Origin: Oceanobacillus chungangensis
GTDB taxonomy: Bacteria; Bacillota; Bacilli; Bacillales; Amphibacillaceae
Assembly: GCF_003369565.1 (NCBI RefSeq)
Contig: NZ_PIOD01000014.1
Location: forward strand, 62,001-126,000
Reading direction: 5' to 3'
Length of the DNA stretch: 64,000 bases
How positions within the stretch are numbered: position 1 is the stretch's first letter; the number at the start of each line of letters is the position of its first letter. Made by a program: the position numbers and the translations under genes. Shown here piece after piece: positions 45,191 to 53,280 of this stretch. The notes below the pieces were generated by a model. It searched no databases. It saw nothing but the letters and a program-made list of their open reading frames with translations, and was not told the DNA's origin.

Positions 45191-45571
45191 TTATTTTCTT
45201 TTCACTATTAAAGGGACTACATAGTAAGAAAGAATGAAAATAATGGATAAATAAATAATTAAATAACTGGTCTTAATGGCGTAATTGTTTAAAATTAGCT
45301 CTGAATATAATAAGTAAATTAATAACAATAAATTTGCAATGGAGAAGGTTTGGAATGATGACTTTTTAATATTGTTATTAACTCTTTCATCATACTCAAT
45401 TTCATCACTTGCTTTGTTTTTCTTCACTCTTAACCATTTTGCACTTCCTACACCAATAAGAAGCCCAACTATTATCCCCCATTGAATTTGTTCTGTAATA
45501 AGACACACAACCGCAAAACTAATAACCGATCCAATTATTACTGTTAGAAAATTTACTTGCATTGGTTTCAT
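45191..45571 (-). CDS. DUF2178-like membrane protein
   Basis: 126 residues with four membrane segments (about 8-25, 30-45, 73-92, 99-120) and a cytoplasmic SDEIEYDERVNNNIKKSSFQ loop typical of DUF2178. AAAGGAGTG directly precedes ATG 45571. Middle gene of the XRE operon; compare the pair at 845-1441. Confidence 0.78.
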   Translation of the reverse strand: MKPMQVNFLTVIIGSVISFAVVCLITEQIQWGIIVGLLIGVGSAKWLRVKKNKASDEIEYDERVNNNIKKSSFQTFSIANLLLLIYLLYSELILNNYAIKTSYLIIYLSIIFILSYYVVPLIVKRK

Positions 45572-45588
45572 TCACTCCTTTTAATTGG

Positions 45589-45801
45589 TTATTCCTCTGC
45601 CCAAAATAATTCATCTATGGGGCGTTCTAAATACTTACTGATGAGTAAACAAACTTTAATTGTAGGATTATATTTCTGTGCTTCGATTAAACTCATTGTC
45701 TGCCGTGTAACTCCAACTGATTTTGCCAATTCTCCTTGAGTTAAATTACCTTTTTCAATCCGGGCGAGCTTTACTTTATTTTTTACTGATATTTCTTTCA
45801 A
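45589..45801 (-). CDS. Small XRE/Cro-CI family regulator
   Basis: 70 residues, TTG start after AAGGGGGTG. HTH: NLTQGELAKSVGVTRQTMSLIEAQKYNP (about 19-46). First gene of a three-gene operon with two small membrane proteins. Upstream (45838-45870) is AT-rich with TGTAA/TTACA repeats that may be its operator. Confidence 0.88.
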   Translation of the reverse strand: MKEISVKNKVKLARIEKGNLTQGELAKSVGVTRQTMSLIEAQKYNPTIKVCLLISKYLERPIDELFWAEE

Positions 45802-45936
45802 GTGCGTTCTACACCCCCTTAATAATTCTAATTTTATTGTAACATATAAATTACATTTTACAAATATATATTACATATTTATCATAATAATAACTACATC
45901 CACGATGGATTTAGTTACCAGCAATTGTTATTCGAA

Positions 45937-46554
45937 TTAATCAAATTTTGATACTTTATTCGGGTTTCTCAGAAAGCCAAAAAGCATATGTATCTGTTCT
46001 TCAGTATTTCTGCCAGTTGACAATTTAGGAAGATTATTTTCAGAAAAAAACCTTACATCTTTCGTTTCTAACCCAGTCTTTGCTTGTCCTCCTATTAATT
46101 CACATTGAATAAATATTTTATAATAATGATAAGGTTGAGGTGGATGAGAATGTTTATTCATATCTAACAATGCAACTAATTTTTTTGCAGTTACATCATA
46201 GCCCGACTCCTCTTTTACCTCTTTCACGATATTCTCAGAAGGTGACAAACCAATATCACAAAAGCCACCAGGTAACGACCACTTATCATCAATTTTCTCT
46301 CGTACCATTAAAATTTTTTCGTCATTAAAGACAGCTCCACGAATATCTACTTTAGGAGTTTGATAACCCGTTTCATTTGTAAACAATTCTTTTATTTTTT
46401 CCATTTCTAAACTTGTATATTGTTCCATTATCTCAGCACTAATTTCTCTAAGTTCTTCATACCTTTCAATATCATACATATCATCTGAAAACGATAGCCC
46501 TGATTGTGATAAGGATTGAATTCTCTTTGCCCACTCTAACCATTTATAACTCAA
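45937..46554 (-). CDS. Nudix hydrolase with N-terminal extension (YjhB-like)
   Basis: About 205 residues: an N-terminal helical Nudix_N_2 domain (1-60) and a Nudix fold. The Nudix box reads GGFCDIGLSPSENIVKEVKE plus ESGYD; Lys replaces the usual Arg before the first catalytic Glu. I chose TTG 46554, 6 nt after AAAAGGTG; GTG 46563 lies in that ribosome site. Relatives hydrolyse ADP-ribose or nucleotide-sugars. Confidence 0.85.
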   Translation of the reverse strand: MSYKWLEWAKRIQSLSQSGLSFSDDMYDIERYEELREISAEIMEQYTSLEMEKIKELFTNETGYQTPKVDIRGAVFNDEKILMVREKIDDKWSLPGGFCDIGLSPSENIVKEVKEESGYDVTAKKLVALLDMNKHSHPPQPYHYYKIFIQCELIGGQAKTGLETKDVRFFSENNLPKLSTGRNTEEQIHMLFGFLRNPNKVSKFD

Positions 46555-46667
46555 TTTGAACACCTTTTTCTAAGAATTTTATAAATCAGTAACACTAACT
46601 AACAAAAGTATCGTTTGATACGAGCAATCGTCATGATAACCATACAGCGCAAGCTATGGCTAACTTT

Positions 46668-47058
46668 TTATTGAATGTATCCAATTATATTCTTTGTTAT
46701 TTTTTGTAGTAATCTATCTGTAATAAAAAACAAAATTGCTGCACCCAAACTGTAAAAGAGTAATATAAGACCGAACAAGACGCGTAAAACGTCTGAGATA
46801 ATTAGTTCCATTTTTTCTTTATTAACTTTTCTCGATACTAACTCGCCTGTTTTATCACTAATAATTGAAGTTAACACACCAGCTGGGAAACTGTATATCA
46901 AATAAACAGGAGTTGCTAAGACAAAAGCAAATAAATACTCTGTTATGGAACTTAAATCTTCTCCAAACGGATTTGGTTCAATCAAACCGAGCAATAATAG
47001 CAAACAATAATCCAGAAACTGATGTTGAAATGAGTTTTCTCAATATAACCGAACTCAC
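46668..47058 (-). pseudogene. Membrane protein gene with a frameshift
   Basis: GTG 47058 opens VSSVILRKLISTSVSGLLFAIIA and stops after RFD. One base fewer at about 46988-46993 joins it to GLIEPNPFGEDLSSITEYLF, which continues to 46668 with three more membrane segments. I recall intact Bacillus proteins with the joined order (UPF0715-like), so one inserted base is the likely lesion. GGGAGG precedes the GTG at a long 11-nt spacing. Confidence 0.55.
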
Positions 47059-47280
47059 GTAAAGCTTCGCCTCCCATCCATGACTAACCTGCAACCAAAA
47101 CGAACAGTGCCAAAGCGATAACCCTTTATGTCTCTTTCCTTTGAGCCGATTCATTGAAGGTGCAGGAATTATAAATGGATTCAATTAATATGCTGAGTTG
47201 CTAATTCTAAACGTCTTGTTTCATATTCGCACTAGTTAGTTAAATATAGTTACCAATCAACATAAAGATCAGTCAGCAAA

Positions 47281-47320
47281 ATTACGGTTGCAAGAATGGC
47301 ACCCGATTATTAAAGAAGCA
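47281..47320 (-). repeat. Cassette 3' repeat, copy C (divergent)
   Basis: GCAAGAATGGCACCCGATTA and the following TTAAAGAAGCA align with the repeat; the copy ends 3 nt before the stop codon of a 42-residue gene. Confidence 0.4.
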
Positions 47321-47322
47321 AA

Positions 47323-47451
47323 TCAATGCCTTTCATTTATTTGCTTTAGTAACTCAATTATTTCCTGTTGTTGTTTATAACCTTTTCTTAGCTGTCCATC
47401 TATTGATAAAACGCTAATAATTAGTACTATAAAGCCTAAAAATAACCACAC
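47323..47451 (-). CDS. 42-residue single-span membrane protein
   Basis: GTG 47451 lies 6 nt after AGAGGGGGA. The product starts MWLFLGFIVLIISVLSIDGQ (membrane helix 2-16) and continues with a basic, Gln/Glu-rich helix (20-42). I recall near-identical small proteins in Bacillus. It sits directly next to a cassette repeat, so it is a unit of the array in its own right. Function unknown. Confidence 0.65.
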   Translation of the reverse strand: MWLFLGFIVLIISVLSIDGQLRKGYKQQQEIIELLKQINERH

Positions 47452-47573
47452 TCAAAATCCCCCTCTTGATTTTTCTTATTCACTTCTCAAACACTTTAAC
47501 TTAATATCTCTGCATTCAATTCAATACTACCATAATTTTCCAAAAACATAATTAAAATTTTCGCATCAGAAAA

Positions 47574-47612
47574 GCGATCAAGATAATGATCGCCTTGTTT
47601 AACCTGAATCAT
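47574..47612 (-). repeat. Cassette 3' repeat, copy D (terminator form)
   Basis: GCGATCAAGATAATGATCGC is a clean hairpin beside CCTTGTTTAACC. On the minus strand the stem is followed by TTTTCT. It lies about 80 nt after the next GNAT gene. Confidence 0.65.
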
Positions 47613-47691
47613 ATTACAAGTCTAACCAGAAATTCCTGTTGACTTTTAGTTGAACAATCCAAACCCTATAACTTCCATTGAAATTGACAAG

Positions 47692-48201
47692 TTAAACATT
47701 AGTATTATACGTCACAAGGGCAATTTGTTTATCTCCATTTTTTTCAAATACCTTATATTTTTGCATCCCCATTTTCTCTGCTACTTTCTGTGATGGAACA
47801 TTTTTAACGGTTGAGTATGAAAATACTTTAGGATAATGTAAAACTTTAAAAGCGTACTCCTTACAGGCGATTGCAGCTTCCGTTGCATACCCCCTATTAC
47901 AGTAGTTCTTTATAATATGAAATCCAATCTCTGGTACTGTTTCTTTATCAATTAATTGCATTGTAATACCACAATCACCAAGAAATTTCCCTCCATCTTT
48001 TAAGATTACTGCCCATAACCCATGATTATATCTTTTATAATTATCAATGTTCCATTGAATCCAGCTTTCCACCTTTTCCATATTAAATGGCTCGGTATAG
48101 TATTGCATCGATTCTGGGTCAGAAAGAACCTTTGATAACGCTTGTGCATCTTCCAAAACTAATTCTCTTAAATATAATCGCTCTGTTTCAAGTATTTTCA
48201 A
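47692..48201 (-). CDS. GNAT acetyltransferase, RimJ/RimL-like
   Basis: About 169 residues: LETERLYLRELVLEDAQAL opening, GDCGI strand, NYCNRGYATEAA acetyl-CoA loop and NVPSQKVAEKMGM helix, all typical of the RimJ/RimL group that acetylates N-termini or drugs. I chose TTG 48201, 5 nt after AAGGTGA; GTG 48210 sits in that ribosome site. Confidence 0.88.
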   Translation of the reverse strand: MKILETERLYLRELVLEDAQALSKVLSDPESMQYYTEPFNMEKVESWIQWNIDNYKRYNHGLWAVILKDGGKFLGDCGITMQLIDKETVPEIGFHIIKNYCNRGYATEAAIACKEYAFKVLHYPKVFSYSTVKNVPSQKVAEKMGMQKYKVFEKNGDKQIALVTYNTNV

Positions 48202-48442
48202 GGCCGTCACCTTCCCAAATTAATTTTAAACAAAACTGCGACAATAATAGAACAAGGTGCAATTTAAGAAAGGCATCCGTTTATTGAATAAGTTAGCTCA
48301 ATAAACTAGTTACTTTGAAAGATTACTGTTAATTATTTACAATTATTTTTTTGATGCCAGAGATCACATTGAAATTTTCTATAACCATTTGAGGGGGAAG
48401 ATAAGGAATCGTGTTTGCAATTTTTGAATATGTTATAAGATA
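48202..48442. other. Intergenic stretch
   Basis: No gene with a ribosome site. 48236-48300 contains AACAAGGTGCAATTTAAG and TTATTGAATAAGTTAGCTC, which look like scrambled or degenerate pieces of the cassette repeat, suggesting a lost unit. Confidence 0.35.
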
Positions 48443-48497
48443 AGACGACCAATTTGATGATTGCCTTGTTAAACTCTGCACCATTTAGCTGAAGTAG
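48443..48497 (-). repeat. Cassette 3' repeat, copy E
   Basis: GACGACCAATTTGATGATTGCC hairpin (imperfect) followed on the plus strand by TTGTTAAACTCTGCACCATT and TAGCTGAAGTA. It lies about 30 nt after the P-loop kinase gene. Confidence 0.65.
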
Positions 48498-48528
48498 AAG
48501 TAAGTCTAAATGTTATTATTTGATTATC

Positions 48529-49056
48529 CTAATGTTCAATTACAATTTCTCCTTCACCTTTTGGTGTTTCGAAACCATTAAGGTAGGATGTTAAAATTTC
48601 TTCTGTAATAGGAAAAGCATTCGCATCAAAACGTTTGTTTCGAATTTTAAGCCGTTCACGCAAATCATCAGGATGAACTTTTAAATATATAAGTTTCCAT
48701 TTACCTCCGGACTTTTCAATAAGTTGTTTGTATTGATCCCTTCTTACTCGATCCCAAAAACTGAAGTCTATTACCACCTGTTGTTTATCGTGAATTAACT
48801 TTATTAAATGATTACGCAATTTCCTTTCTGCATCTTTCTTGTATTCCTCAATCTTTTCAGTTGGGAAATCAATCCCATAACGACCATTCGTAGCCCATAT
48901 TTCTTCATCAATAGAAAGACGTACAAAACCTCCTTTTTCTAATTGTTGTGAGAATGTAGTTTTCCCAGAACCAGCCACACCACACATCATTACCACTAGA
49001 GGTGTGATATCATCCCGTTCACGATAAATCAGGTCAAAATTAAACTCTTCAAACAT
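48529..49056 (-). CDS. P-loop ATP-binding protein / putative small-molecule kinase
   Basis: 175 residues from ATG 49056 (MFEEFNFDL), GGGGGG upstream. Walker A CGVAGSGKTTFS (about 25-36), a DEEIWA segment, and a lid-like region with LKIRNKRFDANAF. The family (AAA_33/zeta-toxin-like kinases) phosphorylates small molecules including antibiotics, but the substrate is not evident. Confidence 0.85.
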   Translation of the reverse strand: MFEEFNFDLIYRERDDITPLVVMMCGVAGSGKTTFSQQLEKGGFVRLSIDEEIWATNGRYGIDFPTEKIEEYKKDAERKLRNHLIKLIHDKQQVVIDFSFWDRVRRDQYKQLIEKSGGKWKLIYLKVHPDDLRERLKIRNKRFDANAFPITEEILTSYLNGFETPKGEGEIVIEH

Positions 49057-49111
49057 CGGATCCCCCCCATTTTTTTTTGATTTGAATTCCATCTTAGTGC
49101 CAAATAAGTTC

Positions 49112-49151
49112 TGAATCGCCTTGTTGAACTATTGCAGCAGTAACTTGAGAT
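49112..49151 (-). repeat. Cassette 3' repeat, copy F
   Basis: TCGCCTTGTTGAACTATTGC on the plus strand, close to consensus, ends 1 nt before the stop codon of the methyltransferase gene. Confidence 0.65.
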
Positions 49152-49955
49152 TTATTCAGTTTTTCTGCCAATATACATTAAGTGCTCAGCCATACTAAGT
49201 AAATCTTCTCTTCCACATACCTGCTCTGCCAAATCTAACCAAGCATTTATTACTTCAGGTTTCCGCCCGATTAATTCTGGTTCACGAAGATATAAGAAGC
49301 TTTCATTATTCAGTAAATGAAGTTTTTCAAGATTAAATTGAATGAAAAACGGAAGTACATTTTTAGGTGATATATAAAAGTTATCTGAAAATCCTTCCCC
49401 CGCAAAATCTTTACCGTCCACTATTTTATTTAATTCTGACTTCCTATCACTATTCAGAATAAAATCTGGGTTCCGAATAAGATAATCCCATACAAATGAA
49501 TATGAAGAAATAAACGCTACAAAAATAATTCCGTTTGGCTTTAATTTTTTTAGACATTCTCTTATCGTTTTAGCTCTATCTTCTTCACTTTTAAGGTGAT
49601 ACATTGGTCCCATGCATAATACATAATCAAATTGTCCATCTCTAATAGCAGATAAATCTCGTCCATCGACCTGTAACCCTTTGATAGTAACCCCTTGTTC
49701 ATTTGCCTTATTCAAAGCAAACGCCACATTTTTATCTGACAGATCAGCTAACGTTACATCACAACCAAGATTGGCAAGATATAATGAATACTTTCCCGGT
49801 CCACCACCAAGATCCAACACTTTGTCCTTAGGCTTTATATAACGGTTTAAATAGCGTTTAGTAATTTCAAATTCTACTTTGTGGCGATCAAGTCGTTCCC
49901 ACTCATCTTTTACAGTTTCGTCATAAAATTTTCTCACTGTTTCTCCGCTCTCCAA
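49152..49955 (-). CDS. Class I SAM-dependent methyltransferase
   Basis: 267 residues; motif I VLDLGGGPGKYSLYLA (about 45-60), then LADLSDKNVAFA, FDYVLCMGPMYHL, and a C-terminal region with YISPKNVLPFF. TTG 49955 follows AAGGGGGA. It belongs to the Methyltransf_11/25 group acting on small molecules; substrate unknown. Confidence 0.88.
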   Translation of the reverse strand: MESGETVRKFYDETVKDEWERLDRHKVEFEITKRYLNRYIKPKDKVLDLGGGPGKYSLYLANLGCDVTLADLSDKNVAFALNKANEQGVTIKGLQVDGRDLSAIRDGQFDYVLCMGPMYHLKSEEDRAKTIRECLKKLKPNGIIFVAFISSYSFVWDYLIRNPDFILNSDRKSELNKIVDGKDFAGEGFSDNFYISPKNVLPFFIQFNLEKLHLLNNESFLYLREPELIGRKPEVINAWLDLAEQVCGREDLLSMAEHLMYIGRKTE

Positions 49956-50047
49956 AATAAATCCCCCTTATTTTGTTAAACTATTATCCAATAACCTGCA
50001 CTTCAATATTCTTGTACATCATTTTAGACATAATATATTATGACACC

Positions 50048-50089
50048 ATATCGCCTTGTTGAGCTATTGCACTATTTTGTTGAAGTAAT
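50048..50089 (-). repeat. Cassette 3' repeat, copy G (overlaps gene end)
   Basis: TCGCCTTGTTGAGCTATTGC then ACTATTTTGTTGAAGTAA. The stop codon of the kinase-like gene (50066-50064) lies inside the repeat, so the repeat encodes its last residues. Confidence 0.7.
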
Positions 50090-50588
50090 CCTTAATACAT
50101 TTCTTGTTGTTTATAACTACTATCTTGTCTTTATATATGCCATACTTATTGAAAAAATTTACCTTTCCAACTTCTTCAAAATACCGATTCCACTTAAACA
50201 TTTTCAAAAATATTTGTAATGTTGGTTTGTAATTGGATTTCTCTACTCGAAGCATTTGTTTAAAATACCTCTTTATGATGCGATAAGATCTTATGGTATA
50301 TCTTGTATCTAAAAAAATAATCAAGTCTGCACTATGAAAACAATTGCTTACCCAATCCTCATTGTGAACCCCTTCGATTATCCAACTTTCAGATTGTATA
50401 ATACTATTTAGATACGCTTCTCTCTCTTGTTCATTTCTTCTTATATCCCCAGACTTATCTCTCTTCCAGACCACATTATCTAATTCGTAATCTGGTATAC
50501 CTAACGTTAAAGATATTTCTTTAGCTAAAGTTGTTTTGCCACTTCCAACGGATCCAATAATATGTATTCTTTGTATTGTTTTGTTCAA
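50064..50588 (-). CDS. P-loop NTPase, adenylate-kinase/FlaR-like
   Basis: 174 residues: Walker A IIGSVGSGKTTLAKE (about 10-24), the YELDNVVWKR and SWIIEGVHN segments, and a basic lid region ending in KRYFKQML. This is the pattern of the topology-modulation (FlaR)/adenylate-kinase-like small P-loop proteins of Bacillus. TTG 50588 follows GGTGG. The last residues (DYFNKIVQ) are encoded within the cassette repeat. Confidence 0.82.
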   Translation of the reverse strand: MNKTIQRIHIIGSVGSGKTTLAKEISLTLGIPDYELDNVVWKRDKSGDIRRNEQEREAYLNSIIQSESWIIEGVHNEDWVSNCFHSADLIIFLDTRYTIRSYRIIKRYFKQMLRVEKSNYKPTLQIFLKMFKWNRYFEEVGKVNFFNKYGIYKDKIVVINNKKCIKDYFNKIVQ

Positions 50589-50726
50589 GAAACCACCTAA
50601 TCCATAATAATTTTTTTCGGTAATAAATTCCCTATTATTATTAAAGTAATAATTCCCTCATACCCCTAGAGTTCAAGAACTCAAGTCAAGATAACATAAT
50701 TTTCAGTTAGTGTAGATATAAGAAAA

Positions 50727-50783
50727 AGATCGTACATACATGACGATCTTCTTGGTTAATTATTGCACCAATTAATTGAATAA
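50727..50783 (-). repeat. Cassette 3' repeat, copy H (strong terminator)
   Basis: AAGATCGTACATACATGACGATCTT stem at 50726-50750, then CTTGGTTAATTATTGCACCA and ATTAATTGAATAAC. On the minus strand the hairpin is followed by TTTTTCTT. It abuts the stop of the VOC gene. Confidence 0.7.
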
Positions 50784-51182
50784 CTATTTAGTGGCTACAA
50801 GTTCTACTTTTATTCTATCTGTGTCTTCAAAATAAACAGCATAATGATTTTCTCCCCCAGCAAAAGGATGCTTGTTTGAATAAAGAATATTTATTCCTCT
50901 ATCTATTAATTTATTTGTCATTTCATCAACATGTTGGCGTGAACTTGCGTGAAACGCTAAATGATTAAGACCTACTCGGCATCTATGATATGGAACGTCT
51001 AAATAATTGTCCTCTGTTTGTACAAAAACAATGTATGTATCAGCTATTTTCCAACTTCGTCCACTTACCCATTCTTGAAAAGGAGTGTACCCTAATTCTT
51101 CAAGAAACCAGCCCCAAAAATCTACTGTCCTTTTTAAATCTGATACATATATTTCAATATGATGTAATAAACCCTTTGACAT
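50784..51182 (-). CDS. VOC-family protein
   Basis: A 132-residue single VOC module: HHIEIYVSDLKRTVDFWGWF, GLNHLAFHA and YAVYFEDTDRIKVELVA give the His/His/Glu metal pattern of glyoxalase-like enzymes. AGGGGG precedes ATG 51182. Confidence 0.85.
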   Translation of the reverse strand: MSKGLLHHIEIYVSDLKRTVDFWGWFLEELGYTPFQEWVSGRSWKIADTYIVFVQTEDNYLDVPYHRCRVGLNHLAFHASSRQHVDEMTNKLIDRGINILYSNKHPFAGGENHYAVYFEDTDRIKVELVATK

Positions 51183-51257
51183 TGAAAATCCCCCTATCTT
51201 ATTCCACTAATATACTAAACTTTTCTACTCCGATAATTGAATAGAGGGAAATTCCTT

Positions 51258-51292
51258 CTTTCGTTAAAGCTTCCCGTTAACTCAATAAAAAT
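51258..51292 (-). repeat. Cassette 3' repeat, copy I (degenerate)
   Basis: TTCGTTAAAGCTTCCCGTTAACTCAATAAA on the plus strand resembles the distal half of the repeat and overlaps the stop of the DUF3953-like gene. Confidence 0.35.
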
Positions 51293-51510
51293 CCTTGAAT
51301 TGATACAAATAATGAAAATACACAGACAACAACAAACAACCAACCATACGCTTTTCTCTCTTTTTGAAATTCTTCTAACCCCATAACCAACATCATTAGG
51401 CCTAAGAATAAAATCATATATGACTGAAACTCAAAATTTTTAGTGATTAGTCCATATGCAGCAAATAAAATACCTATTAGTGAAAAAACATAACGTAAAA
51501 TTTTCAGCAA
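51277..51510 (-). CDS. DUF3953-like small membrane protein
   Basis: 77 residues from TTG 51510 (MLKILRYVFSLIG), chosen because AAGGGGAGTGA lies 4 nt upstream; the frame is open further without support. Three short membrane segments; FLGLMMLVMGLEEFQKERKAYGW is the family signature. Function unknown. Confidence 0.78.
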   Translation of the reverse strand: MLKILRYVFSLIGILFAAYGLITKNFEFQSYMILFLGLMMLVMGLEEFQKERKAYGWLFVVVCVFSLFVSIQGFLLS

Positions 51511-51554
51511 AAAATCACTCCCCTTTATCATCTTCAACAAACCTGTGAATTTAG

Positions 51555-51602
51555 AAGAAGAGACTGTCGCCTCCAAGAGGTTGTTATATTAAAACACCAT
51601 AA
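51555..51602 (-). repeat. Cassette 3' repeat, copy J (divergent)
   Basis: CTGTCGCCTCCAAGAGGTTG then TTATATTAAAACACCATAAG on the plus strand, 23 nt beyond the stop of the Nudix gene. Confidence 0.4.
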
Positions 51603-51624
51603 GTCTAAGTATGTTTCTTCATAA

Positions 51625-52062
51625 TTACATTCCATAAATAATCCCCAATAATTTCTCTGGTACAAGTCGTAGTTCCTCATCTTGAAAATTACTTAAAGGC
51701 TTCCAGAAGAGCTTAAATACTGTTCCATCATCTTCAACGCCTTCAAAATAATCTAATTTATATAAGGATTTATCGACAAAGGAAGCATCGTACACCATAA
51801 CTATTTCGTGACCTGTATCACCGTTGTATGTAAAAATATTTTCAACTGCCCCTAAATATTTTAATTCATTTATGTCAGCTTTAATTTCCTCTTTAACTTC
51901 TCTAATTAAGGCACTGGAGCTTGACTCTCCAAATTCAATACCTCCACCAATCGGTCGATAATAGTATTCTTTCTTTACGGCGTCATACCCTTCGGCAACA
52001 AGAATAGAATCATTATTAATAAATATACAAATTACAATTGGTCTAATTTCTCCTCTTTTCAA
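51625..52062 (-). CDS. Nudix hydrolase
   Basis: 145 residues with a complete Nudix box GGGIEFGESSSSALIREVKE plus EIKAD (about 41-65). I chose TTG 52062 (KRGEIRPIVI follows), 6 nt after GGAGGG. The substrate is a nucleoside diphosphate derivative by family; which one is unknown. Confidence 0.88.
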   Translation of the reverse strand: MKRGEIRPIVICIFINNDSILVAEGYDAVKKEYYYRPIGGGIEFGESSSSALIREVKEEIKADINELKYLGAVENIFTYNGDTGHEIVMVYDASFVDKSLYKLDYFEGVEDDGTVFKLFWKPLSNFQDEELRLVPEKLLGIIYGM

Positions 52063-52085
52063 GTAAAACCCTCCATTAAGAAAAA

Positions 52086-52175
52086 TCACTTTAAATATCC
52101 ACCATTATTGATATCAAATGTTGCCCCAGTTGCTGGGAGTATTATTAACGGTGTTATTGACATAATAAAATCCAT
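52086..52175 (-). CDS. 29-residue putative peptide
   Basis: ATG 52175 is preceded by GGGGTGG at good spacing and encodes MDFIMSITPLIILPATGATF plus nine residues. The start is supported; the short length suggests either a hydrophobic micropeptide or the start of a truncated gene. Confidence 0.3.
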   Translation of the reverse strand: MDFIMSITPLIILPATGATFDINNGGYLK

Positions 52176-52290
52176 ATTTTCCACCCCGATAGGTTTAAAT
52201 CCTGCACAAATTTATAATATAAAGTTAGCTAGAATTTACTTGTTTTTCTTTTTTACTTTAAGTAAGCGTACCAAACATTTAAATCTGATT

Positions 52291-52464
52291 TTATTCATTA
52301 TTGTTCTTTTCATTATTTTGTTTATAAATCTTTTTTAGTGTCGAGTTGATATTATTCAATGTTAATAGAATAAAACCTAACATTATAAAAGTTACTATTT
52401 CGCCTGTAAAGATAGAAATTATTGCTATAACCACAAAATAAAAGATATTCCACCAATTTTCCAT
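52291..52464 (-). CDS. 57-residue membrane protein
   Basis: ATG 52464 (MENWWNIFYFVVIAIISIF) with GGGGGAGA 6 nt upstream. Two hydrophobic segments (about 6-20 and 23-38) and a basic, Asn-rich tail. Similar tiny membrane proteins recur in Bacillus accessory regions; function unknown. Confidence 0.6.
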   Translation of the reverse strand: MENWWNIFYFVVIAIISIFTGEIVTFIMLGFILLTLNNINSTLKKIYKQNNEKNNNE

Positions 52465-52506
52465 ATTATTTATCTCCCCCATTCCTTTTAATATCTACGT
52501 ATACCG

Positions 52507-53077
52507 CTATGTAAATCTCCATAATCTATTAACTTTCAGCAATTCTTCTCCATTAAACTCCATTCTGTATACATCTGGTTTTGATGTATGGAGTAAAAAC
52601 TCCAAATCATATTTACTATCATAATGACCCATCATTAAAGTCATTACCGCTCCGTGAGTACCTATAACTACTTTCTGTCCTCGATAAGTATTTAATATTC
52701 CCTTTAAGATTTTTATAGCTCTTGTTTGACAATCTGCATTCGATTCTCCTCCAGGTAAGGTAAAGTTTGGTTCAGAAAATGACTTGTTTAATAACGGGAA
52801 TAATTCCTTATCAGATATTCGTTTATCCCCTCTGGTAAAGATTCGCTCCTTCAGGTCTTCGAATACTAATACTCTTTGTCCCAATTGATCTGCTAGTTCC
52901 TGAACAGTTAAGATTGAACGCTTGTATGGACTGGAGATAACAGCGTTAATCCCTTCCTCTTTTAAGATATTAGTTATTTGCTGAGTATCCATATAACCTT
53001 TATCAGTTAACCCTCTTGTTCTTTCATTTCCGACTTTTGGTGAATCACCGTGTCTCACCATATATATAAGTATGCAT
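52507..53077 (-). pseudogene. Histidine-phosphatase family protein, start disrupted at a TA repeat
   Basis: The main frame (from ATG 53061) has the phosphatase RHG motif MVRHGDSPK, the SSPYKRSILT segment and GTHGAVMTL. No ribosome site precedes 53061. The supported start is ATG 53077 (GGGGG 5 nt upstream), which reads MHTYIY but leaves frame. One more TA unit in the TATATATA run at 53061-53068 would give MHTYIYMVRHGDSPK, the usual start in Bacillus relatives. Slippage, phase variation or a sequence error is likely. Confidence 0.78.
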
Positions 53078-53254
53078 ATTAGCCCCCGATATTTCTCTAT
53101 TTACTTTATGATATTTCTATCGCTTTTATATTCTAATTAGAATTTTTATAGTGAAGTTTTATTGGCTGAATTTTCATATCGTCTCCCCCAAAAGTTGTAA
53201 TAGCTAACTAATCCATAAATGGAAAGTAAAGTAGGTAACAGCGTTGATTCGGTA

Positions 53255-53280
53255 ACACACCTTGTTGAAATAGTATATTG
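53255..53280 (-). repeat. Cassette 3' repeat, copy K (partial)
   Basis: ACACCTTGTTGAAATAGTATATTG on the plus strand abuts the stop codon of the next gene at 53281. Confidence 0.45.

Noticed and set aside
52108-52338. 76-codon plus-strand ORF
   Set aside because: Antisense to the intergenic region and a better supported micro-ORF; no ribosome site.
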